A stretch of 64,000 nt of DNA from Candidatus Polarisedimenticolaceae bacterium (GTDB taxonomy: Bacteria > Acidobacteriota > Polarisedimenticolia > Polarisedimenticolales > DASRJG01), in assembly GCA_036275915.1 (NCBI GenBank), contig DASUCV010000022.1:464304-528303 (forward strand). The letters run 5' to 3'. Below, one piece after another: positions 49,471 to 58,936 of the stretch. The notes beneath the pieces are model-generated. The model was not told where the DNA came from. It did no database searches and saw only the letters and a list, made by a program, of their open reading frames with translations. The position numbers and the translations under genes were made by a program. The first letter of the stretch is position 1; every line of letters starts with the position of its first letter.

Positions 49471-52400
49471 CTATGACGAAACGACATGAACACGACTCAT
49501 GAAGAGCCGATAGAGAATCTGGTAGAGAACTACTTCGTGCTCACGATGCGCTGAGCGCAGTAGTCGATTGAGGTGCACATGAACCAGACTGGCGGCGATT
49601 TCCTCAAGTGACCGTGAGAGGCTGCCATCCGAGCTGAGCTTCTTGAGTTGACGTGCCGGTGCAACCAACTGTCTGCTGCGAGCCAGGAGAATCGCGTCGA
49701 TCTCCTTGAATTCAGATTTGGACTCTTCCCTAGAAAGCAGCGACCTAAGCCCTTGCGCCTCTTGTCTGACGCGTCTCGCGATAGACTCTCTTACGTCCTT
49801 CCCAACATTGAACCCTCTTTGCAAGTTATCGCGCATACGACGTGCGAGTGTCGCCTTTCTGCGGTCGCTAAGCCCGAGATCCGTCAGTAGCAAGTCGACA
49901 CTCGGTATCGCCACTCGCCAGCGAAGGTCGGCCCTACCATCCCCTAACACGTGTGGTAGCAACGCACAACACGCTTCGCTGTCGGCAAAGAAGATCTGCT
50001 CTGCGGCTAACAGACCGGCAGTCCCGCCGTATCTCTCACACTCGCGTTCGTAGGTGTCCAATTGGACCTTCCAAGAACGACCCGAGCTCAACTCTCGGGC
50101 GAATATGGCCTCCAGCCGCGGCATAAGAGCGCGCTTTAAGGCGTCAGCTTTGCCACTGAATCGCAGTCGCAGATGCCAGCCGTTTTCCTCAAACCGAATA
50201 AAGAACCATCCGTCGATGACACCGCTGAACATCAGCTCAGTCGCGAGCGGCGAGAACGTGTCGCAAAGCAGCTCGTCGGCCGCCCCTGGACCACAGAAGA
50301 GCTTGGCGTATACCCAATCACTACCAGGCGGGAACGTTCGCGGAACGCGCGTCTGCTCGACTTGTCGTTGATGAGCGATCAGTAGTGTGTGACTCTGGTC
50401 CACTTGCGGGCTTCGAACAAACGGGACAATTACTTCGTGGGCAAACGTACCCTCTGGCCCGGAGACCCACAGGTCGTCCGGGCCGGGGAACATCTCCATC
50501 AGTCGTAATCCGTGACGAGCGGTCCGATACTCAACCAAGACCTCGACAGATTCAGGGTCCGTCAAGTCAAGAAGCAGTTCGTTGTCGCCCTCAACGATAG
50601 AGGCAAACCGAGGAATCGACCGTGACTCACGCCAACTCGAAAGTGCAGCAGTCCACTGTTCTTGCGGTAGCGTACGAATCACTGCCAGTTCCTCTCGTCG
50701 AACCCACCAGCTGGCCCGAGCTAGCACCAGTCGACCATGCGTCACACGCGGCAGATAGGCTGAGCCCGCCAGCAGGCCCCAGTCCCACTTCAGGGTTCCG
50801 GCAACGTTTTGTGATTGCATCATGCAAAGGAATCGATAGATCGGAACGTTTCGCGGGTGCCAATAGTTGTGCGCGGCCGTTAGCCTCGGCACGACCTCCC
50901 TACCAAGGCGTTCAGAACGCAACTGGATCCGCCTATCCTTGACCGAGACGAAAATGTCTGCGACGGGAATCTGAAAGTCCCGCTCAACGGTGGAACTTCC
51001 GAGATACGGTATTTCATAGCGCCGCAACAGCGGTCGTTGGAGAACGTTTCCGAGTTTTCCCTCAGGAAGATGAATCACTTCTGCGTACACGGCTCCGGGA
51101 TTCGTCCGCTCTTCAGATCGAAGGTATGGCTCGATCCAGTTTGTGAGCTCCGGAGACACATCACAAAACCGAGCCAACAGGCGAGCGCCGGAGGGGCCGG
51201 CTACGCTCTTCAGCAACACCCTAAAGTCGCCTCGGTCAATTGCGTCGGCTGAAGCAGAGGCGATCGAAGCTAGTGCCGCGAAGGCATCTGGAAGGGGAAG
51301 AGGGTCGGCCTGACTCAAGTTGCGCAAGTCCGCTTCGGTAATCGACAGTTCGGTCGAGCCTGTGGACCAACCATCCTGCAATCTACGCGCAAGCCAAGCA
51401 TCTCGCGCAGTCCACACTTCTCCGTCGGGTTTGCGTGAGAGATGGATTCCATTCAGGAGTCCAGCGGCGGATGGAAGAGTCCTACTGCCAGAAAACCCAA
51501 TTCCAACGTCCTCGTCGAGCGCTTCCACGAGACGGACTTCGCGTTCGCCATAACGCTCGACGAACGATCTTCGGAATTCGGTCAACGCATTGTCCCGACG
51601 AGGCTGAATGGCTTGCAGGATCGCGACTCCCGTCAGGATCTCACGAATCGGAGCGCTGCCGAGACTGGCGTCGGACGAAGGTTTGGTCATGCTAACTTGG
51701 TACGCGAGAGTGCTTTCTGCTACGTCCATGCATGTCCCGAGAGCGGTCGCAATGGCCTGATACCTCTCTCGTGGAGCGCCTAGTCCCCCCGCATCAAGCT
51801 CGGCGAGACAAGCATCTGCCGCGTGCAACGCGGCTCGCCACTTGTTGGAGTGGTCCGAAATTGGGAGCTGACCGATGAGATCGCTCAGTCCCCGAGTTCC
51901 ACTCACTACTGAGCCGAAATCCGGAAAAAGCAATTGGTCTTCAACGAGTGCGTGCAAATAGGCAGTGGCGTCGTCAACCTGGATCTCGTCGTCAAACTCC
52001 ATGAGCCGGGTTGACAGCTCGGCGAGAGTCAGTCGTTGTCGCGCCTCACTGAGCACAAAGAGCAGGTGATCCGAGGTCTTCACGGCGACTTCATGATAGG
52101 CGCGTGGATTGTGCCCATGGGCCGATGCGAATTTCATTAGATTTCCAACGACGTAGGCACTGTTGTTCGGGCTGAAAGTCAGGGTGTCCAGAATTCCCGG
52201 TGTTCGCACAATGCTGTCGACGATCTTTGATTCGTGCGCGCTATCTAGCCGAGTCTTTCGAACGTATTGACTGCGGGGACCAAGCGCGATGCGGGTGCGC
52301 TCACCTGGTAGTCCCACTGTTATTCCTGCAAATAGACCGAATGGCGTCGCACGAGAGGCCATCCGTGCTGAGTACTTGTACAGCGTTTGGCGGTGGCGGG

Positions 52401-52623
52401 AGGAAAGGCCCTCCCAATTCTGATGAGCGTCCAGTTGCTCAAAAAAGTCCGGTGCCGCAAGCCACAAGGCTTCGCGGACGATTTCGGAAGTTCGACATGT
52501 CTCCAGAAGAGGGAGATCTCGACCCTGCGCGGTGCGCGTCGGGCCGCAAAACACCGCGCGAAATGGCAAGAGTGGGGTCCGAACTACGACAAGTGAGGCG
52601 CTGTACGATTCCGCGATCGTCAC
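49471..52623 (-). CDS. lanB: Class I lanthipeptide dehydratase LanB
   Basis: Protein of 1050 aa, full-length for LanB. The N-terminal glutamylation part shows the conserved RHRQTLYKYSARMASRATPF and GLFAGITVG blocks and later FPLLRRYEIPYLGSS-type segments; the C-terminal 280 residues form the elimination domain (DWVYAKLFCGPGAADELL, then FIRFEENGWHLRLRF). LanB uses glutamyl-tRNA to dehydrate Ser and Thr of the precursor to Dha and Dhb. It is one intact gene, between a permease and LanT. Confidence 0.95.
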   Translation of the reverse strand: MTIAESYSASLVVVRTPLLPFRAVFCGPTRTAQGRDLPLLETCRTSEIVREALWLAAPDFFEQLDAHQNWEGLSSRHRQTLYKYSARMASRATPFGLFAGITVGLPGERTRIALGPRSQYVRKTRLDSAHESKIVDSIVRTPGILDTLTFSPNNSAYVVGNLMKFASAHGHNPRAYHEVAVKTSDHLLFVLSEARQRLTLAELSTRLMEFDDEIQVDDATAYLHALVEDQLLFPDFGSVVSGTRGLSDLIGQLPISDHSNKWRAALHAADACLAELDAGGLGAPRERYQAIATALGTCMDVAESTLAYQVSMTKPSSDASLGSAPIREILTGVAILQAIQPRRDNALTEFRRSFVERYGEREVRLVEALDEDVGIGFSGSRTLPSAAGLLNGIHLSRKPDGEVWTARDAWLARRLQDGWSTGSTELSITEADLRNLSQADPLPLPDAFAALASIASASADAIDRGDFRVLLKSVAGPSGARLLARFCDVSPELTNWIEPYLRSEERTNPGAVYAEVIHLPEGKLGNVLQRPLLRRYEIPYLGSSTVERDFQIPVADIFVSVKDRRIQLRSERLGREVVPRLTAAHNYWHPRNVPIYRFLCMMQSQNVAGTLKWDWGLLAGSAYLPRVTHGRLVLARASWWVRREELAVIRTLPQEQWTAALSSWRESRSIPRFASIVEGDNELLLDLTDPESVEVLVEYRTARHGLRLMEMFPGPDDLWVSGPEGTFAHEVIVPFVRSPQVDQSHTLLIAHQRQVEQTRVPRTFPPGSDWVYAKLFCGPGAADELLCDTFSPLATELMFSGVIDGWFFIRFEENGWHLRLRFSGKADALKRALMPRLEAIFARELSSGRSWKVQLDTYERECERYGGTAGLLAAEQIFFADSEACCALLPHVLGDGRADLRWRVAIPSVDLLLTDLGLSDRRKATLARRMRDNLQRGFNVGKDVRESIARRVRQEAQGLRSLLSREESKSEFKEIDAILLARSRQLVAPARQLKKLSSDGSLSRSLEEIAASLVHVHLNRLLRSAHREHEVVLYQILYRLFMSRVHVVSS

Positions 52624-52641
52624 ATTATGCGAATCCGCTTC

Positions 52642-53850
52642 TTATGTGCCAGAAGCCGGAGATCTCGAGTGTGTGTTGGCATCCACCCGGAGCACCACGA
52701 CGATCGTAGTAAGTAGACCGAGGAGGCCTGCCACCGAGCTCAAGGACAAGACGGCCAGCGGCCAACTCAGCACAAACGGAGCATTCGGAAATAGCCTCGG
52801 AGCCCAGTGCACGGCTGCAACTCCCAACAAGATCCCGGCTCCCCCGCCGAGTAACCCCAAGAGGAGGGTCCCGATGATCATTTCGGACCATATTCGGCGC
52901 CGGGAAGCTCCAAGCGCGATCTTGAGGGCGATTTCTTTCCTCCTCCGGCCGATCGAGAGAATTGACGCCGCCGAAGTGATCAAGCCGCCAAGTAATATCG
53001 CCGTAAGGGCCACCACCAACGCGGTCCTATGGGCGGTGGCAGTGGTCTTCTCGTAGACACTTTGAATCTCGTCGGGAAACGTAAGTCTGAAATCATCTTT
53101 TTGAGAGACGTCGATCTGGTGTTCCTTTCGTAGCAAGGCTGTGACTTCACCAGATAGTGGATGGATCTTGTTCGGAGGAAGCGCTCTGACAAGTAGCATC
53201 CGATAGGTATTTCCAACGGCGAAGTAGCGCTTTGCGGTACTTAGTGGTAGCCACAGTTCGGCATCTTCTTGTGACGGCACGCCATCAGCGCGTTGCGGCG
53301 CAAATACGCCGCGGACCACGAAGGGAACATCACCCAACTTGATTTCTTTGCCGACGCATTCTCCGGCGGGGAATAGGACTGCCCTGATCGCCGGTCCGAT
53401 GATGCAATAGCGCTCATCATCGCGCTCGTTTCCAGTGTAATAGAAGCCGGCAGCAAGTCGTTTCTTCTTGATTCGAAGTAATGACGCATCCGTCGCCATT
53501 ACTACTGGCTCGAAATAATTCGATCCACTTGTCGCACCAGGAACGGAAACGAACTTATAGACCGCGAGTTCTCCTCTCCCAACAAGTCCGCTCCTGATAT
53601 TGTCGATCGTCGCTTCAGTCCAAACACCCTCTTTAGGGTTCCCAGTTGGAGCAGTTCCCATTACCAGTACTGAGTCGAGGTCCCACTGAGCGACGTACTT
53701 CGCAATCTCTTGCGCCACCCCACTGTTGAGTGCCAGTAGGAGTACTAACGATGCTGTTGCGACCATCGCTGTCGTAGCAGTGGCCAGAGCGGACGGCACG
53801 TCCGAAACAGCGGTCTTCAACATGGCAAGCGCGGCGCGGATCCTTCGCAA
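52642..53850 (-). CDS. Second FtsX/MacB-type ABC permease
   Basis: Protein of 402 aa with one N-terminal helix (ALATATTAMVATASLVLLLA), a periplasmic MacB-like domain and three C-terminal helices (TALVVALTAILLGGLITSAA, IIGTLLLGLLGGGAGILLG, VLSLSSVAGLLGLLTTIVVV) with GRRRKEIALKIALGASRRR on the cytoplasmic side. It lies between LanC and LanB and has no dedicated ATPase; it may share the ATPase at 45484, possibly forming a heterodimer with the permease at 44241. Confidence 0.88.
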   Translation of the reverse strand: MRRIRAALAMLKTAVSDVPSALATATTAMVATASLVLLLALNSGVAQEIAKYVAQWDLDSVLVMGTAPTGNPKEGVWTEATIDNIRSGLVGRGELAVYKFVSVPGATSGSNYFEPVVMATDASLLRIKKKRLAAGFYYTGNERDDERYCIIGPAIRAVLFPAGECVGKEIKLGDVPFVVRGVFAPQRADGVPSQEDAELWLPLSTAKRYFAVGNTYRMLLVRALPPNKIHPLSGEVTALLRKEHQIDVSQKDDFRLTFPDEIQSVYEKTTATAHRTALVVALTAILLGGLITSAASILSIGRRRKEIALKIALGASRRRIWSEMIIGTLLLGLLGGGAGILLGVAAVHWAPRLFPNAPFVLSWPLAVLSLSSVAGLLGLLTTIVVVLRVDANTHSRSPASGT

Positions 53851-53903
53851 GATTCAGTTCCTCATCAGACGCGAGTTTGTCGCGTCGACGTCTCATCTCT
53901 CAG

Positions 53904-55184
53904 TTAGGAAGTCGATCTCAGGGACTCATTTCGGGCACTGAGTAGCAACAATCGATCCCATCTTGGTTCAAGACTCGTTACAGCCCCCAGGAGAGCGAGG
54001 CCGACCCCCGCCGCGCCCATTAGCAGGCCTGGCTGCTTCGCCCAACCCTTCTCGTTGAGCCGCCACACAAAACCCAATCCGGTCTCGCCTCCTCGGATCT
54101 TGGCGCTGAATTCGAGTGTGCGTCGCAGCCAATAGTTGCTCGCATCAGCGAACACCTGATCATCTGATGCCTGGAAAAAACGATTGAACATGTGACTCAA
54201 CCCCGATGTTCCATGGCACAAGGTTTCATCAACGACACCTGAGGATTCTGGTGATCGTCTGGCTGCGTGTAACGCGGTCTCAAGCGCGATTTGAGAGATC
54301 CTCTCGGAGCCCAGACAGTCTCCGGCTACACGTAGCGCCCCAGCCAATCCAAGATCGCCATAGCACCAGCCAAGTCGTGAAGGGTCTGGAGCGCGATGCC
54401 GTACAAGGCTAGATGCGAATCTCGATGGGCTCCCAATCTCTTGCGTCAACAGGAAGTCGATCGCCTTCCTTGTTAGTTCATCCGCTTCGCAACTCTTTAT
54501 CCCAAGGCGCCTAATCTGAGCGAGCATCTGAATCACACCTGGAAGTCCATGCGCGGTGCCCAAGTCAAATCGGGGGTAAGGATAGTTTCCGCGCGGCGGT
54601 GTTTCCCACCCATTGCCCCCGTTAATCTCGAGTGCTGTTCGCTCAAGCCTTGAGACAATCGCTTCCAGGCAATCACGTGATCCCGGCTCACGTGCCCGCT
54701 CGATCGCATACACTCCGAACCCTACCATTCCACTCACCAGATCAAAGTCAATCCAACCCTGGGAGGATTCCACGAATCTCGTGAGGCCAGCGGTAATGTC
54801 GTCACTCGGTTCGAGGCACGCGCCGTTTCCGGTATGCTCAAGCAGCCAGGCAGTTCCGAGAAAACCTGAAATCAACCCCGACTCTGCTGGTTGTTTCTCA
54901 GCCAACTCAAGTGCCCGAGATAACGAGGATTCGTAAACTTCGGCGGCCCCGTCGAAGAGTCCGGATAACTCCAAATAGTGGAAGAACAGTGATACGCCGG
55001 CGTAACCCGCGAATGACGGGCTGGTCCATGGGCCTGATCGCTCGTGAGGATTGAGCGCTAGTTGCGCTGCGAGATACTGAGCAATACCGTCAATCGCATC
55101 TCGAATCTGATCCGCAAGCACACCCGACGCAACGGGGATCCATCGACTAGGAAAGCCGCTCACTTCGTGCGAGGATTGGTTCAC
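53904..55184 (-). CDS. lanC: Lanthipeptide cyclase LanC
   Basis: Protein of 426 aa with the LanC alpha-barrel signatures FDLGTAHGLPGVIQ, LGWCYGDLGLAGA and ETLCHGTSGLSHMF, which supply the zinc ligands (Cys, Cys, His), and the N-terminal SFAGYAGVSLFFHYLE block. It catalyses addition of Cys thiols to dehydrated residues to form lanthionine rings. It follows the precursor gene by 221 bp. Confidence 0.95.
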   Translation of the reverse strand: MNQSSHEVSGFPSRWIPVASGVLADQIRDAIDGIAQYLAAQLALNPHERSGPWTSPSFAGYAGVSLFFHYLELSGLFDGAAEVYESSLSRALELAEKQPAESGLISGFLGTAWLLEHTGNGACLEPSDDITAGLTRFVESSQGWIDFDLVSGMVGFGVYAIERAREPGSRDCLEAIVSRLERTALEINGGNGWETPPRGNYPYPRFDLGTAHGLPGVIQMLAQIRRLGIKSCEADELTRKAIDFLLTQEIGSPSRFASSLVRHRAPDPSRLGWCYGDLGLAGALRVAGDCLGSERISQIALETALHAARRSPESSGVVDETLCHGTSGLSHMFNRFFQASDDQVFADASNYWLRRTLEFSAKIRGGETGLGFVWRLNEKGWAKQPGLLMGAAGVGLALLGAVTSLEPRWDRLLLLSARNESLRSTS

Positions 55185-55259
55185 GCTATTCTCGAGACGG
55201 CTTTGACTTCTGATTGGCTGACAACTGCTAACGCTCGGTTGCTTGTTTCATCGTTTACG

Positions 55260-55284
55260 CATACCCCCCGCGGCCAAGGGTATG
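55260..55284. promoter_or_regulatory. Short hairpin between lanA and lanC
   Basis: Stem CATACCC (55260-55266) / GGGTATG (55278-55284) in the 221-bp gap. It could moderate read-through from precursor to cyclase gene, giving more precursor than enzyme, but no T-run is present. Confidence 0.3.
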
Positions 55285-55405
55285 TACCCAAGCGGAGACA
55301 GGTCTGCATCCGCGGCGCGCATTCACGCACAGCATCCCTTTCACACCGGAAGCTTTGAACGACCCGGTCGTTGCCGTGCGCTGCAGCCGAAACGTGCGAG
55401 TCTTG

Positions 55406-55579
55406 CTACACGCAGACCGTATCGTGGATTGCTGACTTGCACGTCTTGTCGCAGGCGGGATCCGTCTCGCAATTCGTCGTTCCGCCACAATCGTTGATCT
55501 TGGTGCCGCCCACTACATCTTCCAGTTCTGGAGCAGTCAACCGCCGAAGCGTCTCTTTGTGAAGTACAAGCTTTTTCAT
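55406..55579 (-). CDS. lanA: Class I lanthipeptide precursor peptide LanA
   Basis: Peptide of 57 aa from the ATG at 55579, with GGAGG 6 nt upstream. Leader of 25 residues, MKKLVLHKETLRRL followed by TAPELEDVVGG, the double-Gly type cut by C39 peptidases. Core of 32 residues with Cys at 6, 12, 18, 22 and 31, Thr at 1, 9, 10, 14, 21 and 29, and Ser at 24. Five Cys and seven Ser/Thr allow up to five rings. Four Asp residues (core 5, 15, 19, 28) could be hydroxylated. It heads the LanC/LanB/LanT operon, so the assignment is firm. Confidence 0.93.
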   Translation of the reverse strand: MKKLVLHKETLRRLTAPELEDVVGGTKINDCGGTTNCETDPACDKTCKSAIHDTVCV

Positions 55580-55615
55580 CAAAACCTCCATGCGACAAGG
55601 AGCGAACCTGGCGCG

Positions 55616-55643
55616 AGGCTAGCACGAGGCAATGCCGTGTCAA
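55616..55643 (-). promoter_or_regulatory. Promoter of the lanthipeptide operon
   Basis: Minus-strand TTGACA (55643-55638), 16-bp spacer, TAGCCT (55621-55616), giving a start about 30 nt before the lanA ATG. The -35 box is perfect and the -10 weak, which suggests activation. Confidence 0.55.
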
Positions 55644-55739
55644 CGGGTTTCTACTGTGGGGTCCACTTGTCTTGAGTGCGCGAGCGTTCAGGCCGTGACC
55701 GAAAATACCATTTGTCTTATTACTTCTAGAGGCGGTGAT

Positions 55740-56954
55740 TCATCTTTCTTCCCAAGAGATCTCCGGCTCGAGCTCGGTAAGCCCCCGCAATAGGCGGAGG
55801 CGGTCGGTCTTCTGAATGACAAGGTCCGCGAGTACTGTTCGAAGAGTTGCTCCGTTCGCGCCGCTCGCGTCACAGATTGCTTTTGAGAGACATTTGATTT
55901 CATCCACGGCGTGGTCATTCAAGCGGCGAGCTCGCTCTCGGTCAGCCAAGACTGGAACATCGTCTAGATGTGCGATCATGAGCAACAGTGGCAAGTTTGC
56001 GCGGATTGCATCGTCGATTGTTGAGAATGAGATTGAGCATCTGTTCGTTGCCGCAATTAACTCAATGTACGCGGCGACTGCGAGAATCAGCCGGCTCGAG
56101 AAGCCGAGAAGCTTGCTAGTCGCGGCACTAGGCCGACCGGCGCTAAGTGCTTTTATGCGAAGTCTCGGAGCAAATGCGACGATTAGCCTTTCTGCCGCCA
56201 GATGCTCAACGTTGATAAATGACGATGCGCCCAAGAACTCGAGCGTGTCACTGAAGGTACGGGTTGCCCACTCCCGCTGAACTCCGCATTCATGCGGATC
56301 CGGCCACAGGGAGTATCCGCGCGACGCACATACACGCTCGACCGCCACATAGTCGAACAGCCCGAGCCCGGCGCGCGCGAACACTTGATCTCGCAGCCAC
56401 TCCTCGCCATCAACAAGCTCGTCGGTGAGACGCGGGCCGTCGGGACCGGGCGGCAGTATGGTCGCGAGCAACGCAATCTCGTCAGACGCTTCCGCAACAT
56501 CTGAGCGCAAGTCCGCATGCATGATCCGGAAATCGTTGGATGCATCATCCCAGAGTCTTATTGGACATAAGGTGCTCAAGCCGACGACGAGAATATCGCC
56601 GCTGCGAGTGAATTGGTTTGCGGGAAACAAGCGACAATTCAGTGGCTTGCGGTGCCGACCGTGGATTGCGTGGAGCTCGCACTTACCCTCGTGCGTCAGG
56701 AAGTAGCACGCTGGCCGGGTATTCAGCACTGCTTTCCAGTGGCGGTCGATCTGGGCATCGATTGGCTGCACGAACAGCGGCAGTGAAGGGTATGCTGTGG
56801 ACAACCACTCAAACTCGATCGCGGTCGACATGAAGTGCGCTCCCCGGCAGCACCGGAAACCGCACTGGACACAATTAAAGCCGAGACTTCCATCTGCGAA
56901 TGGAAAGTAGAGCCGAAGCCCGTCGAACATCGAAGCGGCTAGATCGGACAACAT
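55740..56954 (-). CDS. YkgJ-type Cys-cluster protein
   Basis: Protein of about 404 aa from the ATG at 56954, 28 bp after the upstream stop. N-terminal CVQCGFRCCRGAHF, then YFLTHEGKCELHAIHG and KPLNCRLFPANQF, the metal-binding Cys pattern of the YkgJ/FliB family (zinc or iron-sulfur chelating). FliB relatives methylate lysines of flagellin; others are of unknown role. The C-terminal half is helical and unassigned. The position in line with lanthipeptide genes suggests a tailoring or sensing role, unproven. Confidence 0.7.
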   Translation of the reverse strand: MLSDLAASMFDGLRLYFPFADGSLGFNCVQCGFRCCRGAHFMSTAIEFEWLSTAYPSLPLFVQPIDAQIDRHWKAVLNTRPACYFLTHEGKCELHAIHGRHRKPLNCRLFPANQFTRSGDILVVGLSTLCPIRLWDDASNDFRIMHADLRSDVAEASDEIALLATILPPGPDGPRLTDELVDGEEWLRDQVFARAGLGLFDYVAVERVCASRGYSLWPDPHECGVQREWATRTFSDTLEFLGASSFINVEHLAAERLIVAFAPRLRIKALSAGRPSAATSKLLGFSSRLILAVAAYIELIAATNRCSISFSTIDDAIRANLPLLLMIAHLDDVPVLADRERARRLNDHAVDEIKCLSKAICDASGANGATLRTVLADLVIQKTDRLRLLRGLTELEPEISWEER

Positions 56955-56982
56955 ACGAAACGTGTCACACAGTTGTCTGAGA

Positions 56983-57906
56983 TTATCGCAAGGTCCTGAG
57001 CAACTGTTCGAATGAGAAATCCGGGTGAAACACGCCTTGCGCCGTTCGGGCACGAGCTATCAGCTCCGTACGATCAATTCGGCGCGAGTCCATCGATCCG
57101 AGAACTACATACCCGCCGTTGAACGGCATCTCGAAGACGTATGTTTGCGGAAACATGGACCGAATCGAAGCCAAGTCAGCACTGATTCGATCATGCCAGT
57201 TGATGTTGAAGACGATTATCCCACCGGGCGTTAGCCTTCGTTGAACGTTCTGGTAGAACGTTACCGTTCTCATCGTCGAGTCAACACCTATGGCATCAGT
57301 GGAATCTGAAGGCGTGAGGTACGTGTCCATGTAAATCACGTCGTACATTTGATCCGTGCTCTTGAGGAATTCCACTCCATCGGCTGTTACGACGTTCACT
57401 TTCTCGTCGGACCTAACTCCGAAATACTCGCTCGCGATTCGAGTTACTTCCGGATCGATTTCGACTGCATCCACTCTCAAGGAAGGATCGTACTCGCGTA
57501 GGAAAAGGACCATTGCCCCACCACCCAGACCCACGATCAGCACCCGTTCTTGATGAGGGCGGAGCAGATAGCTGGCAAACATGAATGGTCCGTAGTTCAG
57601 TCTAAGGGCGTAAGGTCTAACGAGATCGACTTGGGTTTGGATCGCTTCGTTTCCATCGGGACCCGCGAACGTCAGACTCCTTACTGAACCCAGTTGTCGA
57701 ACTCTGATGGTGGAGTACTTTGATTTTCGTTCGAGTTGGACAGCCCCCCACTTTTCATCAAGTCGCTTGTTGGTGCCGGCGGCAGGCGCGTTCGGTGTGG
57801 TGGCACCGCAAGAGACCATGAGACTTAGAGCAAGTGCGGCTGCAATCCGCACTCCTGCGCCGTGTGACCAGTGGTTTGCAATCCCCTGAATTCGAGCTTG
57901 CTCCAT
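56983..57906 (-). CDS. Spermidine-synthase-like lipoprotein
   Basis: Protein of 307 aa from the ATG at 57906, 2 nt after the PhyH stop. A lipoprotein-like signal (ALALSLMVSCGATT) is followed by a spermidine synthase/methyltransferase fold: RVLIVGLGGGAMVLFLREYD (glycine-rich loop), VDAVEIDPEVTRIASEYFG, VVTADGVEFL, VIYMDTYL and GGIIVFNINWHD. Enzymes of this class use aminopropyl donors or are orphan homologues fused to a membrane domain. Here the soluble half carries a lipid anchor, and a separate membrane half is encoded at 59247. Confidence 0.82.
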   Translation of the reverse strand: MEQARIQGIANHWSHGAGVRIAAALALSLMVSCGATTPNAPAAGTNKRLDEKWGAVQLERKSKYSTIRVRQLGSVRSLTFAGPDGNEAIQTQVDLVRPYALRLNYGPFMFASYLLRPHQERVLIVGLGGGAMVLFLREYDPSLRVDAVEIDPEVTRIASEYFGVRSDEKVNVVTADGVEFLKSTDQMYDVIYMDTYLTPSDSTDAIGVDSTMRTVTFYQNVQRRLTPGGIIVFNINWHDRISADLASIRSMFPQTYVFEMPFNGGYVVLGSMDSRRIDRTELIARARTAQGVFHPDFSFEQLLRTLR

Positions 57907-57908
57907 GT

Positions 57909-58889
57909 TCACCAGCTTAACCAACCGTCTCGGCCAAGAGTGCCCAGGGCTTGGAGCACCATTCCCACGTCCACATTGGCGTGCTCTGCTAGGTTCCGCG
58001 CCGTCCAATGGCCGCCGTGCGAAGAAACATCTCTGAGGACTACTGCTATCCATTCATCTGGTGGGTCCAATTCAATCCCTCGAACGATCTCATCGAACTC
58101 GTCCACTAGGTAAACCTTCGCGGAGTGTATAGTTTCGGGGAATCCACGCGTGAGCTTGTATCCTTCATGCAGTCTGGGCTTCGACTCCTGAGTCCAACCG
58201 TCGCGACGAAGCCCCGCTCGCGGCGAAAACGCTTCAAGACTGAGTTTCAGATCTTCAACATCAGGCAGAATGCTATAGGCTGGGCCACGGAGTCCCGGCT
58301 TGCCGAAGGTGAAGTAAAGCACGGCACGTATTCGGTCCCGGCTTGTGTTCGCGCCGCCAGAGTGGACCAGCTTACTGTTCATGAAGGTGGCTGATCCTGC
58401 CGGAAGCTCAAGCACTTCTGCTCGGCTCTCGTCAAAGCTACTGTGCGCTCTTACCACCTCCGACGACGTAAGATGGCTGTGGGGAATGACGCGCAATGCT
58501 CCGGCAGCTCGGTGGGTCGCAGCCAAGTTGACGAAGACAGAGAGCAGCGAAGTCTCCGGGTTCGTTTCGTCCGGATGGAAGGGTTGGCTCTCAGCGCCGG
58601 GGAAGACTGTTATCGAACTAAGCTCGACAAGGCGCCGGTCGCTTCCAAGAAACACCTCCGCTGTGTAGTACGCGGGTTCGAGCACCCTCGTAATCGCACT
58701 TCGCACCGTTTCCGAGAGTGGCAATGGACGGTGAATTCGATAGTAAGGTGAATGAACATACTGCGGTGAGCCCGTGCAAAATGCAGTGAGCACTTCCAAG
58801 AGCAAACTAGAGCATGTCTCTTCGTCAAGTAGTTCGGCGATCGTGAAAAACCCGTTCGTCGCGAAATCGGTTGCGAAATCGCTGGTCAT
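57909..58889 (-). CDS. PhyH-family 2-oxoglutarate dioxygenase
   Basis: Protein of 326 aa from the ATG at 58889 (GAGGCGAG site). Fe(II) ligands in SQPFHPDETN (His-x-Asp) and KLVHSGGANTSRDRIRAVLY, which gives the distal His and the 2-oxoglutarate-binding Arg. Phytanoyl-CoA-dioxygenase-like enzymes hydroxylate many small molecules and some peptides. The C-terminal 90 residues form an extra helical domain (WTARNLAEHANVDVGMVLQA) like a winged helix. A lanthipeptide tailoring role is possible. Confidence 0.87.
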   Translation of the reverse strand: MTSDFATDFATNGFFTIAELLDEETCSSLLLEVLTAFCTGSPQYVHSPYYRIHRPLPLSETVRSAITRVLEPAYYTAEVFLGSDRRLVELSSITVFPGAESQPFHPDETNPETSLLSVFVNLAATHRAAGALRVIPHSHLTSSEVVRAHSSFDESRAEVLELPAGSATFMNSKLVHSGGANTSRDRIRAVLYFTFGKPGLRGPAYSILPDVEDLKLSLEAFSPRAGLRRDGWTQESKPRLHEGYKLTRGFPETIHSAKVYLVDEFDEIVRGIELDPPDEWIAVVLRDVSSHGGHWTARNLAEHANVDVGMVLQALGTLGRDGWLSW

Positions 58890-58936
58890 TCTCGCCTCGG
58901 GGCTTTGTCGCATGACGAGCTACAGTGGAATCGCGC

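Noticed and set aside
49471..52623. Several plus-strand frames inside lanB
   Set aside because: LanB covers the region as a single intact gene; these are shadows.
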